A DNA stretch of 64,000 nucleotides from Catenulispora yoronensis (GCF_039531695.1 NZ_BAAAQN010000012.1:1-64000), one strand, 5' to 3'; positions 51,054-59,815 are shown, counted from the stretch's first letter. A program made the numbers and translations. Notes: generated by a model from the letters alone, not told the origin.

Positions 51054-51254
51054 AGCTCATTGTCTCGCGCTTTGTTACGGCTCTCGCTTCGGCCCCTGGG
51101 GGCGCACGCGGGAGACGCTGTCCGAAGGATGCTGCCCCGGGGCGCATCGCCCAGGGCCAGGAGCCCATCGCCCCGGCACGTGTAGCCCCGGCGTCAGCAG
51201 GTCCTCGACGCGCAGCGGAAGCGCTCCATCACCCCGGCGACGGAGCCTCGGCTG

Positions 51255-52172
51255 TCACGGCCCGAAGGCCACCTCGCCGCCCGCCATCGCGACGAAGTCG
51301 TGGATCTCCGGTGCCGACAGCCGGGTGAAGACACCTGGTGTGCCCGGGACGGCGCAGCCGTTGCCCCAGCTGGTGATCCCGACCAGTTCCCAATCGCCGG
51401 AGGTCAGCGGGGTCAGCAGCGGGCCGCCGCTGTCGCCGGTGCAGGCGTCGTGCCGGCCGTCGCCACCGGCGCAGAGCATCACCTTCGGGTAGAGCGTGGG
51501 GTTGTGGACCCCGTCGAACACGCTCTGGCACGGGCCATCGTCGACCAGCGGCAGGCTGACCTGCCGCAGATCGTTCGGATAGACACCGCCCCCGACGTCG
51601 GTGGGCCCCTGCGGCTGGACGCTGCCCCAGCCGACGGTGAGTGCCGCCACGCCGGGCTGCTCGTAGCCGCGATTGCCGGCCGCGGGCAGCGTGGGCATGG
51701 GAACCCCGCCGATGGGAGCGTCGAGTTGCAGCACGGCGGCGTCGTCCACCTCGGTGGAGGAGTCCCAGGTCGGGTCGACCCGGATCGCCGCCGGCAGCCG
51801 CACCGCACCATCGTTCGACGACAGGTCGGTCCGCCCCACGACGACGCGCTCCTTGGGCTGCCCGCCGGCCGCCTCCTGCCCGACCGCCCACTGCTCGACG
51901 CAGTGCGCGGCGGTGAGCACCTCATCCGGCGCGATCAGCGTGCCGCCGCAGATGGTCAGATAGCCGCTGCCCTCCCACTGCTGCAACGCGGCCATGAACG
52001 GGAACGCCCCGGCCGGCGCCGCCGCACCACCGACGATGCGCGGGATCGGCCGCAGCGCCTTGGGCGCTGAGGGCGCCCCCATCGCGGTGGCCGCCGCCAC
52101 CCCGGCGACCGTCAGCAGACCGGCCACACTCCAAGCCGCCATCCGAGCGACCCGCCGTCTCATCCGAGCCAT
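51255..52172 (-). CDS. secreted trypsin-like serine protease (S1 family)
   Basis: A 305-residue protein. The Sec signal (Arg-rich start, hydrophobic core WSVAGLLTVAGVAAATAMG) is followed by a propeptide-like stretch to IVGGAAAPAGAFPF, the classic mature start of chymotrypsin-fold enzymes (near residue 45). The triad is visible: LTAAHCVE (His), VDDAAVLQL (Asp) and CTGDSGGPLL (Ser). The SSWGN-like region is ITSWGNGCAVPGTPGVFTR. The Asp before CTGDSGG suggests trypsin-like Lys/Arg preference. ATG 52172 has GGAAGGGG upstream. It is a solitary gene. Confidence 0.92.
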   Translation of the reverse strand: MARMRRRVARMAAWSVAGLLTVAGVAAATAMGAPSAPKALRPIPRIVGGAAAPAGAFPFMAALQQWEGSGYLTICGGTLIAPDEVLTAAHCVEQWAVGQEAAGGQPKERVVVGRTDLSSNDGAVRLPAAIRVDPTWDSSTEVDDAAVLQLDAPIGGVPMPTLPAAGNRGYEQPGVAALTVGWGSVQPQGPTDVGGGVYPNDLRQVSLPLVDDGPCQSVFDGVHNPTLYPKVMLCAGGDGRHDACTGDSGGPLLTPLTSGDWELVGITSWGNGCAVPGTPGVFTRLSAPEIHDFVAMAGGEVAFGP

Positions 52173-52467
52173 CGCAGGGCCCCTTCCCGTCCACGCCCGC
52201 CGCCGGATCCGCCGCCGGACCCGGACCATCGTGGCCGCGCCCGACCGCACACCGGACCGCCGCCACCGCCGAACCACTCGAATGAATGGCGTCCCACGGT
52301 GACCACCCGGCAGCCGAGCGCAATCATGACCACCGTTCTGCCCCCATTCAACCCGTTTTCAACCCCACCCTGTGACCCCTGAGGGCAATGGTTTTTGGAT
52401 CCCCGCCCGGATCCGCTACAGTTCATGGTGTCGCCAGGGGGCGCCGCAAGAAGCCCCGGAAGCACAC

Positions 52468-52540
52468 GCGGATGTGGCTCAGTTGGTAGAGCATCACCTT
52501 GCCAAGGTGAGGGTCGCGAGTTCGAGTCTCGTCATCCGCT
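52468..52540 (+). tRNA. tRNA-Gly (GCC)
   Basis: A 73-nt cloverleaf. The acceptor GCGGATG pairs with CATCCGC, the anticodon stem CACCT/AGGTG encloses a loop with GCC, the T-loop is TTCGAGT, and the discriminator is T. It is the first of three tRNA genes in a row. Confidence 0.96.
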
Positions 52541-52592
52541 CGGACGGTAGGGCTGGTCGGGTAAGTTGCACGGCGCCTGATCGGGCTCCCAC

Positions 52593-52663
52593 GGTGGTGT
52601 GGCCGAGAGGCGAGGCAACGGCCTGCAAAGCCGTCTACACGGGTTCAAATCCCGTCACCACCT
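52593..52663 (+). tRNA. tRNA-Cys (GCA)
   Basis: A 71-nt cloverleaf. The acceptor GGTGGTG pairs with CACCACC, the anticodon loop CTGCAAA holds GCA, the T-arm is GGGTTCAAATCCC, and the discriminator is T. Confidence 0.96.
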
Positions 52664-52703
52664 CGCAGGACAGCTAGGCAGCAGGACAACGTAATAAAGG
52701 CAC

Positions 52704-52775
52704 GGGCGATTAGCTCAGCGGGAGAGCGCTTCCCTGACACGGAAGAGGTCACTGGTTCAATCCCAGTATCGCCCA
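52704..52775 (+). tRNA. tRNA-Val (GAC)
   Basis: A 72-nt cloverleaf. The acceptor GGGCGAT pairs with ATCGCCC, the anticodon loop CTGACAC holds GAC, the T-arm carries GGTTCAATCC, and the discriminator is A. It differs from the CAC valine tRNA at 48109 mainly in the anticodon arm. Confidence 0.97.
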
Positions 52776-52785
52776 CATAACGGAA

Positions 52786-52818
52786 GGGCCCGGACCGGGT
52801 ATGGTTCGGGTCCTTTTT
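52786..52818 (+). terminator. rho-independent terminator of the tRNA gene group
   Basis: An 11-bp stem with two G-U pairs (GGGCCCGGACC, 52786-52796, against GGTTCGGGTCC, 52803-52813) followed by TTTTT. It lies 11 bp after tRNA-Val. Confidence 0.85.
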
Positions 52819-53842
52819 GCTGGTCGAAGCTTTGCGGCGGGAAGCCGGGGCGCAATCTGTGCAAGCAACTTTCCTGACTTTTCCGGCCTTGGACTGAGCG
52901 GCTTCTTGCGGCGACACGCGGAGAAAATCAAGGGGCGGGGCTGTCTTCCTCAAGCGCGAGCCCGCGGCTGTCAACTGCCCAGTTAGAACATATGTAGCGT
53001 CGATCAAGATCGCGCTGTTGCGCCGCCGCGCTGCTGCCTCCGCGTCACGCGTCTCAGCCAGCGCCAAACCCTAATGACAACGAGCGGGTGCCTGTTCAAG
53101 GCCGACAGCTTCTGATTGGGGTGCCATGGGCGGTGCCCTACATTGGGGCACTCGATCCGCCCTGAGCCTCCTGGCCTCGGCGGAGGCGAGGTCGATGCCG
53201 CGATGTTCTGGCCGCTGGCGGCGCATGCCAGGGGCGGGAGGCTATCGGCTGTGGGCTTCGTCAGAGGTCTGTGTCATGCTGCCTACACGGCGACTGCGCG
53301 CGATCACTCGGCGACTCAGAGTCTGGGGCGGATCGCAGGGAGAGGATCCTCTCCCGTCGGCGGAGAGGCGACGCCGGTTCGGCGTCGGCTCCCTTGCGGG
53401 TGCTTTACCGAACCGGCGCGAGGTTCCGGCGTCCCGCGGCAACGGGGCGATCGGGTTGTGGTGCTCTCCTAGACCAAGAGGCAAGCTCCGCAACGGACGA
53501 GCGCGACTGGGCGCGATATCCACGGATGAAGTTACCCGGTGGTCCGTACCGGCAAACCACCGGGTGCCGGATCGTTGAGATCGCATCTGCACGTGCATTG
53601 GGCGCGTTCCGCACAAAAGTGGGACAGGTTTTATTCGCGAATCAGTACGCGTTCACAGCATGTTGCCTCATCATGACTCTATGCGGGGGTGGCTGGACAC
53701 TCTGGGCGGCAACTCGGAGATGTTTCACGCCACTTCACCCGTTAGGTGCGGCTCTAGACCACCGCGCCGACCGCAAGGGATGAGTAACCGGCCGGGAGGG
53801 CGAACCTGCCCTCCCTGCCCAGACCGAAGGAAGAACACAGCG
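52819..53842. other. about 1 kb without a convincing gene after the tRNA group
   Basis: Frames exist on both strands, but none has the third-position GC bias or a recognisable domain. Parts (for example 53600-53680) are poorer in GC than the neighbourhood. A minus-strand frame reaching into the tRNA genes is the usual tRNA artefact. The position just after a tRNA-Val 3' end suggests decayed or integrated accessory DNA, but I found no integrase and no repeat of the tRNA end. Confidence 0.5.
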
Positions 53843-54079
53843 ATGTTCCCCATCAGCTCCGGCCAACAGGCCGGACCCCAGGCAGCGGCAGGGCCTGAGC
53901 CCGCCGACTCCCCGTCGGCCACGGTACGGATACCCGGTACGGCCGTGGCGCTCACCGGCGTCGTACTGACCGGTGTGGTCACCATGACCGTGGCCGGTGT
54001 CCCGACCGCGGGCGTCACCGCCGCGGCCGCCGTCACCGTCGAGGCCGTGCGTCGGCTGTACAAGGCGGTGAAGGCGTGA
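53843..54079 (+). CDS. small membrane protein coupled to an HTH gene
   Basis: A 78-residue protein with a hydrophilic Gln/Ala/Pro-rich N-terminus, one or two hydrophobic segments (VALTGVVLTGVVTMTVAGV and VTAAAAVTVEAV) and a basic end RRLYKAVKA. No family is recognised. AAGGAAG lies about 10 bases before ATG 53843. Its stop overlaps the start of the next gene in GTGA (54076-54079), so the pair is translationally coupled. A helper or target of the HTH protein is possible. Confidence 0.7.
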   Translation: MFPISSGQQAGPQAAAGPEPADSPSATVRIPGTAVALTGVVLTGVVTMTVAGVPTAGVTAAAAVTVEAVRRLYKAVKA

Positions 54080-54591
54080 CCGACAAGCTGGCATACCGAC
54101 GTTCCACCGGCCGCGGCGAAGCGCTGCGCCAGGCGCTGCACGCTCCGGCCTCCGGCCGCATCTACGACTGCCAGGCGATCCCCGGCAGCGGCCCGGCCCG
54201 GTTCACCGCGGACCAGCCCGGTCCCAAGGTCGGCTGGGCTCGGGCCCAGTTCCCACCGTGCCCGCTGCTCGCCCGCAGCGTCCCAGAGCTTGTCGAGGCC
54301 ATGTGGGCGCTGCGGAAGTGGGCCAGCAACCCCAGCTACCGCATGCTGGAGCGCCGCGCCGAGCACCTGGAACGCAAAGCCGGCACCGTCCGGGCCCTGC
54401 CCCACGCCACACTGCACCGGGTGATGACCCGCACCCGCATGCCCCGTTTGGAGCTGCTGGAGCTGTTCGTCAAGGCATGCGGCGCCGAGGCCCACTGGGA
54501 CGAGTGGCACCGCGCCTGGTTCGCCATCAACGCTGACCTGCACCGCGCCTCCATGCTGCGCCGCGGACGCCGCAACCTGGCAGGAGGCTAG
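54076..54591 (+). CDS. helix-turn-helix (XRE-like) protein of accessory type
   Basis: A 171-residue protein. The C-terminal ~110 residues show the actinobacterial pattern VELVEAMWALRKWA-like helix, SNPSYRMLERRAEHLERKAG, LPHATLHRVMTRTRMPRLEL and FVKACGAEAHWDEWHRAW. That pattern is seen in front of STAND ATPases and in stand-alone regulators with an XRE-type HTH. The N-terminal ~60 residues are basic and unassigned. It is coupled to the small membrane protein upstream and ends just before a strong terminator. It is likely a DNA-binding switch of the accessory segment. Confidence 0.72.
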   Translation: MTDKLAYRRSTGRGEALRQALHAPASGRIYDCQAIPGSGPARFTADQPGPKVGWARAQFPPCPLLARSVPELVEAMWALRKWASNPSYRMLERRAEHLERKAGTVRALPHATLHRVMTRTRMPRLELLELFVKACGAEAHWDEWHRAWFAINADLHRASMLRRGRRNLAGG

Positions 54592-54599
54592 GAATCCAC

Positions 54600-54640
54600 G
54601 TGCCGTTCCTCAGGGCTGTGCCGAGCCTGGGGAACGGCAC
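54600..54640 (+). terminator. terminator after the HTH gene
   Basis: The outer 10-bp arms GTGCCGTTCC (54600-54609) and GGAACGGCAC (54631-54640) enclose an inner CAGG/CCTG pairing. It lies 8 bp after the HTH stop. Confidence 0.7.
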
Positions 54641-54913
54641 CGTCGAGGAAGTCACGGCACCAGTTCAGGGCCGGTATCCGATTCATCGGGTACCGGCTTC
54701 GGCATTGTCGCGTGCTGCCGTGAGCCGGGTGACGCTGCCCGTGCTGTCGTTCTTCTTACTTGCTCCCTTCTCGTCGGCCTGGTGCCTTTCGCAGGTGGCG
54801 CGGGTGCTGTTCCGCTCAGCGGAACGTGGCGCGACATTCGGACCGTGGTCCCGCCAAGCTGAGCGTCGTCCGAGTAAGACTTTCGACGCCTTCAGTGCGA
54901 TAAGGGTGAAATT
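54641..54913. other. gene-free stretch upstream of the lectin gene
   Basis: From the HTH stop to the lectin start is 322 bp; apart from the terminator there is no convincing gene. A 105-codon frame from 54600 is judged spurious. The lectin promoter should lie here. Confidence 0.5.
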
Positions 54914-55426
54914 ATGAAGATTCGTAGCAGGTTCGCTGCTTTCGCTGCCGCGATTGCGGCTGTGGTGCCGGCGGCCGTGGTGACCGGTGCGCCGGCACAG
55001 GCCAGTACCGGCTTCGTGAAGATCGGTATCCATGGTTCGGGTCACTGCCTGGACAACGCGACCGAGAACAACTTCGTGCTCCAGATGTGGACGTGCGGAG
55101 GCGGGAGCGAGCAGCGGTGGCTTGAGGGGTTCAACAGCCAGACCGGTACCTACACCTTCACCGACCAGAACACCGGATGGTGCATCACCGAGCAGAGTGC
55201 GACGCTGACCCGGGTCGAGATGGAGCCCTGTCAGGCGCCGACGCCGCTCGCGCAACAGTGGCGCGTGTTCTGGTCGACGACCGACACGGACGGTCCCTAC
55301 AAGATCTGGCAGAACGCCGCCAGCAACGAGTGCCTGAACACGTCCAGCGTGGGCAACGGCACTCTGCTGCGGGTCTTTCCCTGCGACCTGAACGACCACT
55401 ACCAGAAGTGGGACGAGCGTTCCTGA
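54914..55426 (+). CDS. secreted ricin-type beta-trefoil lectin protein
   Basis: A 170-residue protein. The Sec signal (KIRSRFAAFAAAIAAVVPA, cleavage after AQA near residue 31) is followed by a single RICIN domain filling the rest. The three QxW-type repeats are seen as SEQRWLEG (~77), AQQWRVFW (~118) and YQKWDERS (end), with paired cysteines in each lobe (HCLDN/WTCGG, WCITE/EPCQ, ECLNT/FPCDL). No catalytic domain is attached, so it is a carbohydrate-binding protein alone. AAGGG precedes ATG 54914. A strong hairpin terminator follows. Confidence 0.9.
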   Translation: MKIRSRFAAFAAAIAAVVPAAVVTGAPAQASTGFVKIGIHGSGHCLDNATENNFVLQMWTCGGGSEQRWLEGFNSQTGTYTFTDQNTGWCITEQSATLTRVEMEPCQAPTPLAQQWRVFWSTTDTDGPYKIWQNAASNECLNTSSVGNGTLLRVFPCDLNDHYQKWDERS

Positions 55427-55442
55427 GTCTCGCGGTGAAGCA

Positions 55443-55478
55443 GGACTCTGGTCCCCGATCCTGCGGGGACCGGAGTCC
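55443..55478 (+). terminator. rho-independent terminator of the lectin gene
   Basis: GGACTCTGGTCCCCG (55443-55457) pairs with CGGGGACCGGAGTCC (55464-55478) with one mismatch and a 6-nt loop. Confidence 0.8.
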
Positions 55479-55651
55479 CGTTCGTGCGTGGTGGACGGGA
55501 TTGGGTGTGGGCCGGTCACCTGGGGTAGCGGCCTGTGGGCTGAAAAGGTGGTGCGCTTGTCAGAGGTGATAGGTAATCTCTCACTCGGCGCTACGGTAGT
55601 TACCGCACGCCTTCGGCGACTGACGCGGCGGGCCGCGGACTGGGGTGGGAG

Positions 55652-57037
55652 TTGCGGGCGAGTGTGCTTCGCGTGCTGGACGTCGGCGGTTTGCCGCGCG
55701 TCTTCTGGTGGGTGTGGGTAAGCACCCTTGTAGTGCGGACAGGGGCCTTCGTCGCGCCGTTCCTGTCGTATTACCTGACTCGTTCATTAGGTTATTCGGC
55801 GGCTTTCGCCGGTTTCGTCGCCGCACTGAATGCGGTGGGGGCTGCCGTCTCGGCGGTGATCGGTGGTGTCCTGGCCGACCGGGTGGGCCGCCGGCCCACG
55901 TTGCTGGGCGCGTTGGTGGCCTCGGCCGCCACGCTGGTGGCGCTGGGAGTCGTCCACTCGGTGCCCCTGATCGCCATCCTGGCCTTCCTGGCCGGGCTGG
56001 CGAACAATGCGACCCGCCCGGCGACCGGCGCGATGATCGCCGACGTCGTCCCGGCCCACGACCGAGGGCGGGCCTACTCCCTCAACTACTGGGCCATCAA
56101 CCTCGGATTCGCCATCGCCATGGTCGCGGCGGGCGCCGTCGCCGCGCACAGCTACACCTTGCTGTTCTTCGGCGACGCGGCGGCGAACCTGGCCTGTGTG
56201 GTCGTGGTCTATTTCAAGCTGCCCGAGACCCGCCCGGAGCCGGCCCCGGGCGGCGCCACCGCCGATCAAGCACCGGCGGCCGGCAGCCTGACCGACGTCC
56301 TGCACGATCGTGTCTTCCTCGGCTTCCTGGGCGCCGTGCTGGTCGGCGCGGTCATCTACTCCCAGTCGGCGACCGTCCAGCCCATCATGATGGGCGACGA
56401 CGGGCTGAGCCCCGGTGCCTACGGCCTCGTGGCGGCGCTCAACGGCATCCTGATCGGCGTCCTCCAACTCCCGTTCACCACCTGGATGCGCCGCTTCTCC
56501 GACGGCTCGGTACTGGCGACTTCCTCCTTCCTCATGGGCATCGGCTTCGCGGTGCCGCTCCTGGTGTCCGTGATCGGCCACCCGATGGGTGTCTATGCCG
56601 CCTCCGTGGTGGTCTGGACGATGGCCGAGATCGGTACGACGCCTCCGCAGATGGCGCTGGGTGCCAACCTCGCACCGACCCACCTCCGCGGCCGATACCA
56701 GGGCATGAACACCCTGGTATGGAGCATCGCCGGCGTCGTCGGGCCGCTCGTCGGCGGCTGGGCCCTCAGCGATGTCGGCAACGCCGCCGTGCCGTGGGCC
56801 AGCTTGGTGCTCGGCATCGCGGGTGTCCCCGCCTGGTGGCTGATCGGCAAGCGGGCCGTGCCCCGGATCGCCGTCCTGCGCGCCGAGGAAACACGGCTGC
56901 TGGCGCTGACGACCGACCTGAGTGCGATCGAGAAGGTCGCCGCGGTCGTGTCGCCGAGTTCGGACGCGCCGGCGGTGACAGCCAGTGGTGGTCCGGTGGT
57001 GGGGTCGGTGGAAGTCCTGGCGGAGCAGCCCTGCTGA
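55652..57037 (+). CDS. MFS transporter
   Basis: A 461-residue major facilitator with 12 helices. The loop 2-3 signature GGVLADRVGRRPTLLG (motif A) is near residue 72, and NNATRPATGAMIADVVP and GRAYSLNYWAINLG fall in the first half. A cytoplasmic mid-loop of ~30 residues (RPEPAPGGATADQAPAAG) is followed by six further helices and a hydrophilic tail of ~60 residues. The pattern resembles drug:H+ antiporters of the DHA1 group. TTG 55652 follows GGGAG closely; GTG 55664 is an alternative start. The substrate is unknown. Confidence 0.88.
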   Translation: MRASVLRVLDVGGLPRVFWWVWVSTLVVRTGAFVAPFLSYYLTRSLGYSAAFAGFVAALNAVGAAVSAVIGGVLADRVGRRPTLLGALVASAATLVALGVVHSVPLIAILAFLAGLANNATRPATGAMIADVVPAHDRGRAYSLNYWAINLGFAIAMVAAGAVAAHSYTLLFFGDAAANLACVVVVYFKLPETRPEPAPGGATADQAPAAGSLTDVLHDRVFLGFLGAVLVGAVIYSQSATVQPIMMGDDGLSPGAYGLVAALNGILIGVLQLPFTTWMRRFSDGSVLATSSFLMGIGFAVPLLVSVIGHPMGVYAASVVVWTMAEIGTTPPQMALGANLAPTHLRGRYQGMNTLVWSIAGVVGPLVGGWALSDVGNAAVPWASLVLGIAGVPAWWLIGKRAVPRIAVLRAEETRLLALTTDLSAIEKVAAVVSPSSDAPAVTASGGPVVGSVEVLAEQPC

Positions 57038-57190
57038 TACCGGCGGAATGGAGTACCGAGGGCTGCCGGATCGGGCACCGAGGGCCGGCGTGCCGAGAGC
57101 GGGAGAACCGCTCCGGCCGTGGTGCGGGCTGCGTTAGGCTCGCCGACGCGGTCTGCGGCCTTCGGGTGCCGCGGCGGGGACCTGGGGGCG

Positions 57191-57751
57191 ATGGTGGACG
57201 AAGCTGCATTCGATGATCCGCAGGACGCGGTGATGGAGCTTGTTCTGTCCAGTGACGACGAGTACGCCGATGTGCATCCCCGGGACGGGGAGGAACTGCG
57301 CGAAGAACGGCGGGTGCGGCGGCGGGAACTGGCGACACGGTTCCTGCCGGGGGTGGATGCCGGCGCCCTGTTCGCTCTGGTGGGGTCGGTGGTCAGTCTG
57401 ACCAGTGCCAGCGTGATGGAGATCCTGGCTCAGAACCGCGAGGTCACGGACACTTTCTCGCAGCGGAGCGGGAACCTGGGGCGGAACGATCCGTTCGCCG
57501 TGTTCCGCGCCATGAATCATGAGCGGTTTCTGGGGCAAGGTGTATTCGCGGCGGCGGCGGTGCTGATCGGTTTTGTGACACTCGCCGGCTGGCGCTCGGA
57601 TCGGCACGCACGGTGGTCCCGTCCAGTGGCGCAAGTCGGGCTGCTGGTGGGGCTGGTCGGCGTGGTGATCGCGGTGCTGGGCTATTTCGACGTCATCGGC
57701 GGGCTGCCGACTCCGAGTGAGCTTTCGCCCGTCGAAGATTTTCAGGGGTGA
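57191..57751 (+). CDS. small membrane protein of unknown function (186 aa)
   Basis: The N-terminal ~60 residues are acidic then basic (DDEYADVHPRDGEELREERRVRRREL). One hydrophobic segment follows (AGALFALVGSVVSLTSASV), then a soluble loop, then two further segments (FAAAAVLIGFVTLAGW and VGLLVGLVGVVIAVLGYF) and a short tail. No family is recognised. It is immediately followed, after 9 bp, by the GH18-like gene, whose ribosome-binding site overlaps this stop, so the two form an operon. Confidence 0.72.
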   Translation: MVDEAAFDDPQDAVMELVLSSDDEYADVHPRDGEELREERRVRRRELATRFLPGVDAGALFALVGSVVSLTSASVMEILAQNREVTDTFSQRSGNLGRNDPFAVFRAMNHERFLGQGVFAAAAVLIGFVTLAGWRSDRHARWSRPVAQVGLLVGLVGVVIAVLGYFDVIGGLPTPSELSPVEDFQG

Positions 57752-57760
57752 GACGAGTTC

Positions 57761-59002
57761 TTGATAGGTGATACCGACCGTCCCGCAGGGGCTGTGGAAG
57801 CAAATGACGCCGCGGCCGGAGACGGGTCGGGTCCGAAGCAGGAAACGGACGGTACGCACCCGCCACCACAGCCTGAGGCGGGGGACACGGAGAATACGGG
57901 GGACACGGAGGCGGGGCCGCGCCGGGGCCGGAATCCGTTGCGGCGGTTCGCGGCCTGGTATCGGCGGCTGCCGCGCTGGCCGCGCCGGGCGCTGACCTCC
58001 TTGGTGGCGCTGCTCGCCCTCCTGGTCACAGCGGTCGGCGGGATCGGGATCGCGTTGTACGCCGAGGGCGCGGGGACTCCGTCGCCGGCGGCCCGGAGTA
58101 CCGGGCACGACGCGTTGTGGCTCGGCCACGCGTGGGTGGGATGGCCGGCCGGGAACGGCCGGGACGCCAAGACTGACGCGGATTTCGCAGGGCTGGCAGC
58201 GTTGGTTCGTTCTTCAGGTATCAAGGATCTGTTCGTGCATGACGGGCCGTTCGACATGGACGGGTCGCTCGATCCGGGCAAGAGCCCGAACGCGGGGTGG
58301 TTCCTGGACCGGGTGCACCGGGAGCTGCCCGGCGTGCGGGTTCAGGCCTGGCTGGGCCAGGTGGTCGGCGGGGCGAGTCTGCATCTGGACGATGCCGCGA
58401 CCCGGGGTCGGGTCGTCGCCGGGGTGGGTGCCGCGTTGGACCGCGGCTTCGACGGGGTCCACTTCGACTTCGAGCCGGTGCCCGACGGGGACCCGGGTTT
58501 CGTCGACGTGGTGGCGGCGGCGCGGGCCGTCACCTCCTCTCATCACGCGCTGCTGTCGGTGTCGGTGCCGCAGGTGGAGCCGGTGTCCGGTTGGCGGGTA
58601 CCGGGGGACTTCCTCGCGGGGCATCCGAAGTGGTGGTCACAGAGCTATCTGCGGCGGGTCGCCGAGAACTGCGATCAGGTCGCGGTCATGGCGTATGACA
58701 CCTCCTTGCCGACCGAGTGGGCTTATCGGGGATATGTCGAGCGGCAGACGGAGGTGGCGCTGCAAGCGGTGCCACCCGGCGTCGACCTGCTGATGGGCGT
58801 GCCGGCCTTCCACACCGACGATCCCGGGCATTCGGACTCCGCCGAGACGGTGCCGGCGGCGCTGACCGGCGTGCGGCTGGCGCTCGGCGGCCGTCCGCCG
58901 GCCCGGCCGTTCGGCGTGGCCATGTACGTCGAGTTCGCTGCCACACCCGCGGACTGGGCCGCGTACCGCGAGGACTGGCTCAACCCGGCCGGGGCGGCGT
59001 GA
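57761..59002 (+). CDS. membrane-anchored GH18-like (chitinase-fold) protein
   Basis: A 413-residue protein. The first ~75 residues are cytoplasmic and charged, followed by one helix (LTSLVALLALLVTAVGGIGIAL), so the C-terminus is outside. The rest reads as a TIM barrel: WLGHAWVGWP, IKDLFVHDGPFDMDG, LPGVRVQAWLGQVVGG, and the acidic strand FDGVHFDFEPVPDGD near residue 238, close to the DxxDxDxE catalytic strand of family 18. The expected Glu is in FEPV. VAVMAYDTSLPTEW and FGVAMYVEF add later strands. TTG 57761 has AGGGGTGA 8 bases upstream. The substrate glycan is unknown. Its 3' end overlaps the next, convergent gene by 23 bp. Confidence 0.78.
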   Translation: MIGDTDRPAGAVEANDAAAGDGSGPKQETDGTHPPPQPEAGDTENTGDTEAGPRRGRNPLRRFAAWYRRLPRWPRRALTSLVALLALLVTAVGGIGIALYAEGAGTPSPAARSTGHDALWLGHAWVGWPAGNGRDAKTDADFAGLAALVRSSGIKDLFVHDGPFDMDGSLDPGKSPNAGWFLDRVHRELPGVRVQAWLGQVVGGASLHLDDAATRGRVVAGVGAALDRGFDGVHFDFEPVPDGDPGFVDVVAAARAVTSSHHALLSVSVPQVEPVSGWRVPGDFLAGHPKWWSQSYLRRVAENCDQVAVMAYDTSLPTEWAYRGYVERQTEVALQAVPPGVDLLMGVPAFHTDDPGHSDSAETVPAALTGVRLALGGRPPARPFGVAMYVEFAATPADWAAYREDWLNPAGAA

Positions 59003-59684
59003 CCAGAGCTCGGGCGTCGGCGTAGCGGGTGTTGGGGTCCAGGGGCAGAGGTTCGCCGCTGCTGGCTTCGGAGCAGCAGAACGCGAACATGCCGGCGGCG
59101 TCGATCGGAGCGGTCTCGCTGGCCGCCAGGCGCCAGCCGCGGACCACGTAGCCTTCGGACGCGGAGCCGTGGCCACCCTGGCCGCCGTGGCCGAAGCCAC
59201 TGCCCAGACCGAAGGTGTCGCCGAAGTCGGCGTTTGCGGAGAGCGGCCGGGTCCGCAGGATCGCGGTCGCCTCGGACCTGCTGACGTGGGCCAGCGCGAA
59301 CAGCTCGCAGACCTCGCGCTCCGCTCCCGAGGCCGGCAGGCTGACTGTTCTGATGTCGTCGGCCACTTCGAAGCGCAGGTCCTCGTCGGCGGTGACCGGG
59401 CCCGAGGGCGTGGGAACGGAGCAGTTCAGCCGGTGGGTCCCGGACCCCGCCCCCAGCACCAACCCGACGAACACTCCTTCGGCATACTCGCGCGCTCGGC
59501 CCACGGCGAGTTGCGGGTCGTCGCCGACCCGGGCGGCATCCCAGATCAGGGCGTCGAGCCGATCGATGCGGGCGGCCAGGCCGGCGACGGCCGGATCCGG
59601 CTCCGGGCCCGAACCGCCGGGCCGGTCGACGGGAGGTCGGTCCGTAGCGAGGCGGGAATGTGGCAGGTTTCTGATGGCGGACAT
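58980..59684 (-). CDS. hypothetical protein (234 aa)
   Basis: A soluble protein of 234 residues without signal peptide. Strong GGAGGGG precedes ATG 59684. The N-terminal ~35 residues are Pro/Asp-rich, then a helical segment (LAARIDRLDALIWDAARVGDD), mixed strands (RLNCSVPTPSGPVTADEDLRFEV), a Gly/His-rich turn (SGFGHGGQGGHG) and a mixed C-terminus. I do not recognise the family. It overlaps the GH18-like gene by 23 bp, tail to tail. Confidence 0.72.
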   Translation of the reverse strand: MSAIRNLPHSRLATDRPPVDRPGGSGPEPDPAVAGLAARIDRLDALIWDAARVGDDPQLAVGRAREYAEGVFVGLVLGAGSGTHRLNCSVPTPSGPVTADEDLRFEVADDIRTVSLPASGAEREVCELFALAHVSRSEATAILRTRPLSANADFGDTFGLGSGFGHGGQGGHGSASEGYVVRGWRLAASETAPIDAAGMFAFCCSEASSGEPLPLDPNTRYADARALVTPPRPG

Positions 59685-59815
59685 GATCCCCTCCTTGGGT
59701 GGTTCGAACTTTCGTGCTCGAATCCACTGTAAACGGACATCCAAGGACCATGGGAGGATTCTGTCATTTTGTTACGAGAAAACGTGCTGATGTTCGAGGG
59801 TGGGGGTGCAGCGAA

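Noticed and set aside
52645..53067. Minus-strand 140-codon frame over the tRNA genes
   Set aside because: Its middle is the familiar translation of an antisense tRNA-Val (GDTGIEPVTSS-like); not a protein gene.
53126..53578. 150-codon plus-strand frame in the tRNA-adjacent gap
   Set aside because: Arg/Ser-rich with no domain, no GC-rich third positions and competing frames of similar length on both strands.
54600..54917. 105-codon frame upstream of the lectin gene
   Set aside because: It begins inside a terminator hairpin and ends in the lectin start; no recognisable sequence and no ribosome-binding site.
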